Shown one piece after another: positions 9,601 through 13,410 of a stretch of 13,410 bases of DNA. Position numbers and translations under genes: made by a program. This DNA comes from Hepatocystis sp. ex Piliocolobus tephrosceles. Its lineage: Eukaryota > Apicomplexa > Aconoidasida > Haemosporida > Plasmodiidae. Under the pieces are notes generated by a model, which searched no databases, was not told where the DNA came from, and was given only the letters and a program-made list of their open reading frames with translations. The DNA lies in assembly GCA_902459845.2 (NCBI GenBank), contig CABPSV020000558.1, positions 1 to 13,410 of the forward strand. The letters run 5' to 3'. How positions within the stretch are numbered: the first letter of the stretch is position 1; the number at the start of each line of letters is the position of its first letter.

Positions 9601-12091
9601 CTGGTGCTAGACTTAAATTAGTTGGTAAAATAACTTCTTCTTCATATGCTTCAAAATAATTTGGATTTAATGTTTGTAAAATTGTATTTGTCTTTATTAC
9701 ATGACCACCTACCTCAATTTTTATGTATGGATCAGGAAAGGAATTATATCCTTTAGCAGGAAAATGTAATCCTTCATATATTAATGCTCGAAAATAGTAT
9801 CTAGACAATTTATATTCTAATCTTTCTAATCTTTTTTTATAATGACTTGAAGGGATTAATGTAGCTAAAAATGATATATTATAATCATGTTGATTTGTAT
9901 CAACATTTTTCATATAAAACCATTTTGGTTTATTTTCATTTAGTAATACATATTTTGCAGGTATACGTATATAACTTTTTAATTTATAATTATTCAATAT
10001 ATCATCATTACTAAATAATTTTCTCTGATTCTGATGGATTCTTGTTTGTTCTTGAGACATAGGACTGTTCATATCTAAGCCATAATTTGGTATAATTTGT
10101 CCTCCAACACTTCCAATACTACCAACACTTCCAATACTACCAACACCTCCAACACCTCCAACATTTCCAATACCTCCAACACTTCCAACACCTCCAACAC
10201 TTCCAACACCTCCAACACTTCCAACACCTCCAACATTTCCAACACCTCCAACATTTCCAACACCACCAACACCACCAACACCTACAATACCACTACTACT
10301 ATTACCACTAATATTATTATTAGTTTGATCACTATATTTTTGATTTAAAAAACTATTGTATATGTCATTTTTTGTGTTAGAAAGCCAATCAGTTACTACA
10401 AGATTGGAACGTACATATATATATAAAAAAATATCATATAATTGTTTATTATTATTATTTGGTAAAAAAATTTTAAATTCTTCTATACGACCATTAAATT
10501 CATTTAGTACATAGGAACCACTTTCATTTGGTAAAAGGGGAGGTGTTCTTAGTTTATGTGGTCCTAATCCACATACACAAATAATATTTTCACCAGATGT
10601 TTGTTGATTATAGTTACTATTATAGTTACTATTAGTATATTGATTTATATTTGAATTATCACTATTTTTATTTACTGTTGCATTTCCAATAGCAGCAAGT
10701 TTACTTTCTACATCGTACTGTACTACCCCTGTATTACTATTAATTCCTAAAATTTCATATATATCTGCACAAAATATAAATTCTGTATTTAATGGTTCAG
10801 GTTGACTACGAATTGGTTTTATACTAATAGAACCAGCTGTATGTGTTTTAATCATATTTACTCCTAAATATATTCTACCACCATATAAATAAAAATCATG
10901 AAGTGTATCATCTATAAACATATTCTGTACTTTAGTTACACCTAATATATCATTTATATTTATCCCTTGAGTAGCATTTTTAAATAATCTTTCTGCTGTA
11001 GATGTAAAAAAATAATTACCTAAAGCAGATGTAGTAATATTAGATGTTGTACCTGTACCACCACCAGTACCACCACTACCTCCACCACCAATACCACCAC
11101 CACCACTACCACCAATACCACCACCACTAGTACCAACAATACCACCACCACTACCACCACCAACAATACTACCACCTACTATTGTATTACTTGATATAGA
11201 TTGTGTACCATGTATAGTACTAACAGGAATAATCTTATTTTGTGGATTATAGTATAAATTAAACCATCTAGGTAAAATTTCACGTTTCAATACTTCAAAC
11301 ACATCTAATAAAATACTATAAATAACTATACCATTATGTTCTCCATTAATAATTTCAATAATAATATTTTTATCATAACATGGAATACATGTAGGTATAT
11401 TTATTGTAAGATTCCAAGTTGGATTTGGATCGTTATGGATAACTTTTGTACATTGTTCAAATCCATTATGTGATACTTTTACATATGGTTCTAAATTATT
11501 AGCAAAAAATGTACTATTATTTAAAAAATTTAAATCTTGACCTTTAAATATATTTACACATAAATTATAATGGGCTATGTGTATTTCTAATTTTTTATTT
11601 GTTATAATTTCTTCTTCATTAATATTTGTTTTTAAACTATCATTTACAATAGGTATTAAATCGCCAGGTCCATATACACCAACAGATATTAATACAAAAC
11701 CTACATCGTCTAATGGTAAATCAATATTTCGTAATTTTACCCAAACCCTATATAACCAATGTTGAACTTTTGAATAAATATAATTTAAACTAAATGAACA
11801 TTTACCAATCAATGCACTTTGGATTGTATATTTATGAAAAACACATACATCAACACTTGTTCTTTGAAAATGGTACTCTGTTAAATTTTGTGTAAAATTA
11901 AAAGATGTATTATATACAACATTTGTTGCTTGATTTTTTTTTATTGTACTTTTTGTATCTTCATTTACTGATACTTCTACATATGGGTTTGGGATTATTT
12001 CTTTTTCATTTGCACTTTCTCGAAAATTCAGGTCCCTTATTTCGTGGATCTCTACTTTTATATTATATTGCGTCTTTTTCCCTATACTCAT
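5913..12091 (-). CDS. Ferlin: multi-C2-domain, tail-anchored membrane protein, three exons
   Basis: Exons on the minus strand: 12091-6795, 6634-6390, 5977-5913; 1868 aa. An in-frame TGA lies 15 nt upstream of the ATG. Ferlins are membrane-anchored proteins with serial C2 domains that act in calcium-regulated vesicle fusion; in Toxoplasma, family members act in microneme and rhoptry secretion. Visible order: C2A (about 8-145), C2B (about 175-290), a degenerate C2-like region (about 436-745), C2D (about 757-880, with DPYIKI), a C2-like region (about 915-1050), a penultimate C2 (about 1490-1600), the last C2 (about 1655-1755, ELRLVVWRVTQVAMDD), the ferlin signature GRDEPN followed by LNPFL (1804-1814), and a C-terminal hydrophobic anchor (1849-1867). 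Low-complexity inserts lie at about 304-349, 598-664, 1196-1241, 1256-1282 and 1347-1367. No DysF domain is seen. I recall P. falciparum has two ferlins, this being the chromosome 8 one; assignment to FER1 or FER2 needs a search. Confidence 0.93.
6013..6190. repeat. 14-bp tandem repeat, twelve copies, in ferlin intron 2
   Basis: TTTGTATG recurs every 14 bp from 6013 to 6167 (12 copies), followed by TTTACA, TTAACA or TTTAGA. A further copy near 6187 is out of register. The three spacer variants are interspersed rather than blocked, suggesting repeated conversion or slippage. Confidence 0.93.
6333..6386. repeat. 18-bp tandem repeat, three copies, next to a splice donor
   Basis: Units TTTTAGTGCAACTGCGTG, TTTTAATGCAATCGCATG and TTTTAGTGCAATCGTGTA start at 6333, 6351 and 6369. 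The last copy reaches to within 3 nt of the ferlin intron 2 donor. Read on the minus strand in the ferlin frame it would encode three Cys-containing hexapeptides. Confidence 0.88.
6635..6794 (-). other. Ferlin intron 1
   Basis: On the minus strand the donor is CCTCG|GTGGGT and the acceptor GTGCCAG|A. The split codon CG|A gives Arg1766, and splicing yields YYQIPRFWLACKHP. A 48-nt poly(T) tract on the sense strand (plus-strand A at 6644-6691) lies just before the acceptor. Three 12-bp units TGACTAATGTAG start at 6741, 6753 and 6765. Confidence 0.9.
7990..8052 (-). repeat. 15-bp coding repeat encoding NNSDK
   Basis: About four near-identical 15-bp units encode NNSDK in the hydrophilic linker of the ferlin (about residues 1347-1367). 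Asn/Lys-rich repeats of this kind are typical of Plasmodium proteins. Confidence 0.88.
8245..8325 (-). repeat. Coding repeat encoding KNMDKNEE units
   Basis: Three copies of a unit of about 24 bp encode KNMDKNEE/KNMEKNQ (about residues 1256-1282). It lies in the long charged linker between the middle and C-terminal C2 domains of the ferlin. Confidence 0.85.
8370..8508 (-). repeat. 21-bp coding repeat encoding STMDLQG heptads
   Basis: About six 21-bp units encode heptapeptides such as STMDLQG, SIADIQS, STSDMQG and NTSDIQG (about residues 1196-1241). Position 5 (Leu/Ile/Met) and Gln6 are constant in type, so the array could form a regular, amphipathic structure, though Gly at position 7 argues against a simple coiled coil. 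Confidence 0.85.
10097..10300 (-). repeat. Coding repeat encoding Gly-Val-Gly tracts
   Basis: Repeated 9-bp and 18-bp units encode GVGGVGNV/GVGSVGGVG/GSIGSV sequence at about residues 598-664 of the ferlin. On the opposite strand the same DNA reads as Ser/Asn/Thr repeats, which is a shadow. The insert interrupts a degenerate C2-like region. Confidence 0.9.
11045..11182 (-). repeat. Coding repeat encoding poly-Gly/Ser
   Basis: GGT/AGT/ATT triplets encode GGGSGGGIVG-like sequence at about residues 304-349, in the linker after C2B. With the Gly-Val array it gives the ferlin two separate Gly-rich flexible inserts. Confidence 0.9.
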
Positions 12092-12493
12092 TTTTGTCGC
12101 TTTTCAAGCATTAACTGGTGCACACATCTATCTATCTATACACATATATATACATACAAATGTATGTATGTATGTATGTGGGTGATAGTTCCGCTATTTT
12201 GTCTTTTTTTTTTGCCTTTTTTTTTTTTTTTTTTTTTTTGTTTTTTTTTTTTGACTTATTTTTTCCTTTTTTTTATTTGTTTTTTTTTTTTTTATAAAGT
12301 GACTATTATTTAAACTTTTAATGTCACATGTTATGTTGTGGAGAACGACCTTTTTTTTTTTTTTTTCCGGTGTGTATATATATATATATATATATATTTT
12401 TTTAATGCTCTTTATTGAAGAAGAATTAGACACAGAAAATGTTTATTTTTTTATTTATACAAGCGTGTGTACAATATTATGCATATACACATA

Positions 12494-12555
12494 CATAAAC
12501 ATATAACTGTAGTACATATTATACTTATGCATAAACATATAACTATAGTACATAT
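12494..12555. repeat. Direct repeat, two 26-bp copies
   Basis: CATAAACATATAACTRTAGT followed by ACATAT occurs at 12494-12519 and 12530-12555, with one G/A difference, 36 bp apart. It lies about 400 bp upstream of the ferlin start. No function is evident. Confidence 0.85.
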
Positions 12556-12657
12556 ATACATGTTTGTGTGTGCGTACACGCAAATATGTCATGCCAAAAA
12601 TTTTAATGCTAAAAAATTTTGCCCTTTTTAAACATCCTCAACTTGATTAATTTTTAT

Positions 12658-12690
<33 letters not shown>

Positions 12691-12885
12691 ATCAATCGTT
12701 TTAATATTTGTTACATAGTAAGTATATCTTATGCGTGAAATTTGTCTTTTTTTTTTTATTTTTTTTTTTCTTAAAAAAATAAAATAAAATATACAAGCGA
12801 GCAGTAAGTGTTTAATCAAATAAAAAATCAAAATGGATATACGACATGAGCGAGCAAAAAAGAACTAAAGAATTTAATTATACTT

Positions 12886-12927
<42 letters not shown>

Positions 12928-13070
12928 ACCATTGAATGTGTTATATACATAACATATAATATTTTTTTTTATTATTATTTTTTTTTTTTTATAAGAAAAT
13001 AAAATTTACTACGATTATTATTTAATACTGTAATTTCAATGTGCAATTGTCTTACTCCTTAAAAAATAGG

Positions 13071-13145
13071 ATGAATATATGTGATAGGGATGAACATATG
13101 TGATAGGGATGAATATATGTGATAGGGATGAACATGTGATGGGGA
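13071..13145. repeat. 19-bp tandem repeat, about four copies
   Basis: ATGAAYATATGTGATAGGG starts at 13071, 13090, 13109 and 13128. The T/C variant alternates between copies and the last copy is shortened. It is GC-richer than its surroundings and about 1 kb upstream of the ferlin ATG. Confidence 0.9.
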
Positions 13146-13410
13146 TAAACAACACATGTGTATATATATCCACCCCAAATTGTTGTAAACTTTTATTACA
13201 TACATTTACCAAAGACTGTTCACTTCTTAAAATGTTTTACTTTAACGCTTAATTGTATTTCAAACATTTTTAACTTACTACAAATTTGTAACAATTATTT
13301 ATATTTGTTTGCAACTTTCTTTTTTAAAATAATTTACAAGTTTTATGTATCGCTGTTATGGATACTATTTATTTACTTGTTTATTTATTTACTTGTTTAT
13401 TTGTTTATTT

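Larger units (their letters stand above)
12092..13410. other. Noncoding AT-rich 5' flank of the ferlin gene
   Basis: No credible gene is seen on either strand. Short open frames at 12194-12433 (minus), 12321-12506 (plus) and 12628-12831 (minus) are homopolymer readings. The region contains CTAT and TATG microsatellites (12120-12182), long T-runs (12207-12293), a TA run (about 12373-12397), poly(A) tracts of 31 and 38 nt (12659-12689, 12887-12924), a direct repeat (12494/12530) and a 19-bp tandem repeat (13071-13145). The ferlin promoter and 5' UTR should lie here. Confidence 0.8.

Noticed and set aside
10097..10348. Plus-strand open frame of Ser/Asn/Thr repeats
   Set aside because: It is the antisense reading of the Gly-Val coding repeat of the ferlin, with no independent support.
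12194..12831. Short open frames upstream of the ferlin
   Set aside because: Lys-rich or Phe-rich readings of homopolymers on both strands, without any recognisable feature.

Overview
The window looks like nuclear DNA from a malaria parasite (Plasmodium or a close haemosporidian). It is very AT-rich, has long poly(A)/poly(T) tracts and TA/TG microsatellites, and carries two intron-containing genes whose proteins have low-complexity inserts. I could not determine the species. From memory, the same two genes are adjacent on P. falciparum chromosome 8 (around PF3D7_0806200/0806300); that should be checked.

Layout: 1-895 is noncoding AT-rich DNA with two short tandem repeats, upstream of a plus-strand gene. 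896-5722 is a ten-exon gene for a DPY19-type protein C-mannosyltransferase (1133 aa predicted). 5723-5912 is the short region between the two convergent 3' ends. 5913-12091 is a three-exon minus-strand gene for a ferlin (1868 aa predicted): multiple C2 domains and a C-terminal membrane anchor. 12092-13410 is noncoding, low-complexity DNA upstream of the ferlin gene. No RNA gene, mobile element or CRISPR array was seen.

I rebuilt both gene models by hand. Every proposed intron is GT-AG, all reading phases agree, and the joined proteins match family motifs across each junction. Large open frames near 1091-1396, 2439-2861, 2957-3931, 3998-5722 and 6286-6879 are exons running on into introns, not separate genes.

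How they may work together (inference): DPY19 adds mannose to tryptophans of thrombospondin repeats in the ER, and the known apicomplexan targets are adhesins stored in micronemes. Apicomplexan ferlins act in secretion of micronemes and rhoptries. The two genes therefore touch the same invasion pathway, but their adjacency alone does not show co-regulation. The most unusual points are the roughly 360-residue C-terminal extension of the DPY19 protein, the weak calcium-site residues of most ferlin C2 domains, the separately spliced ferlin membrane anchor, and the GC-richer edges of exons whose interiors are extremely AT-rich.
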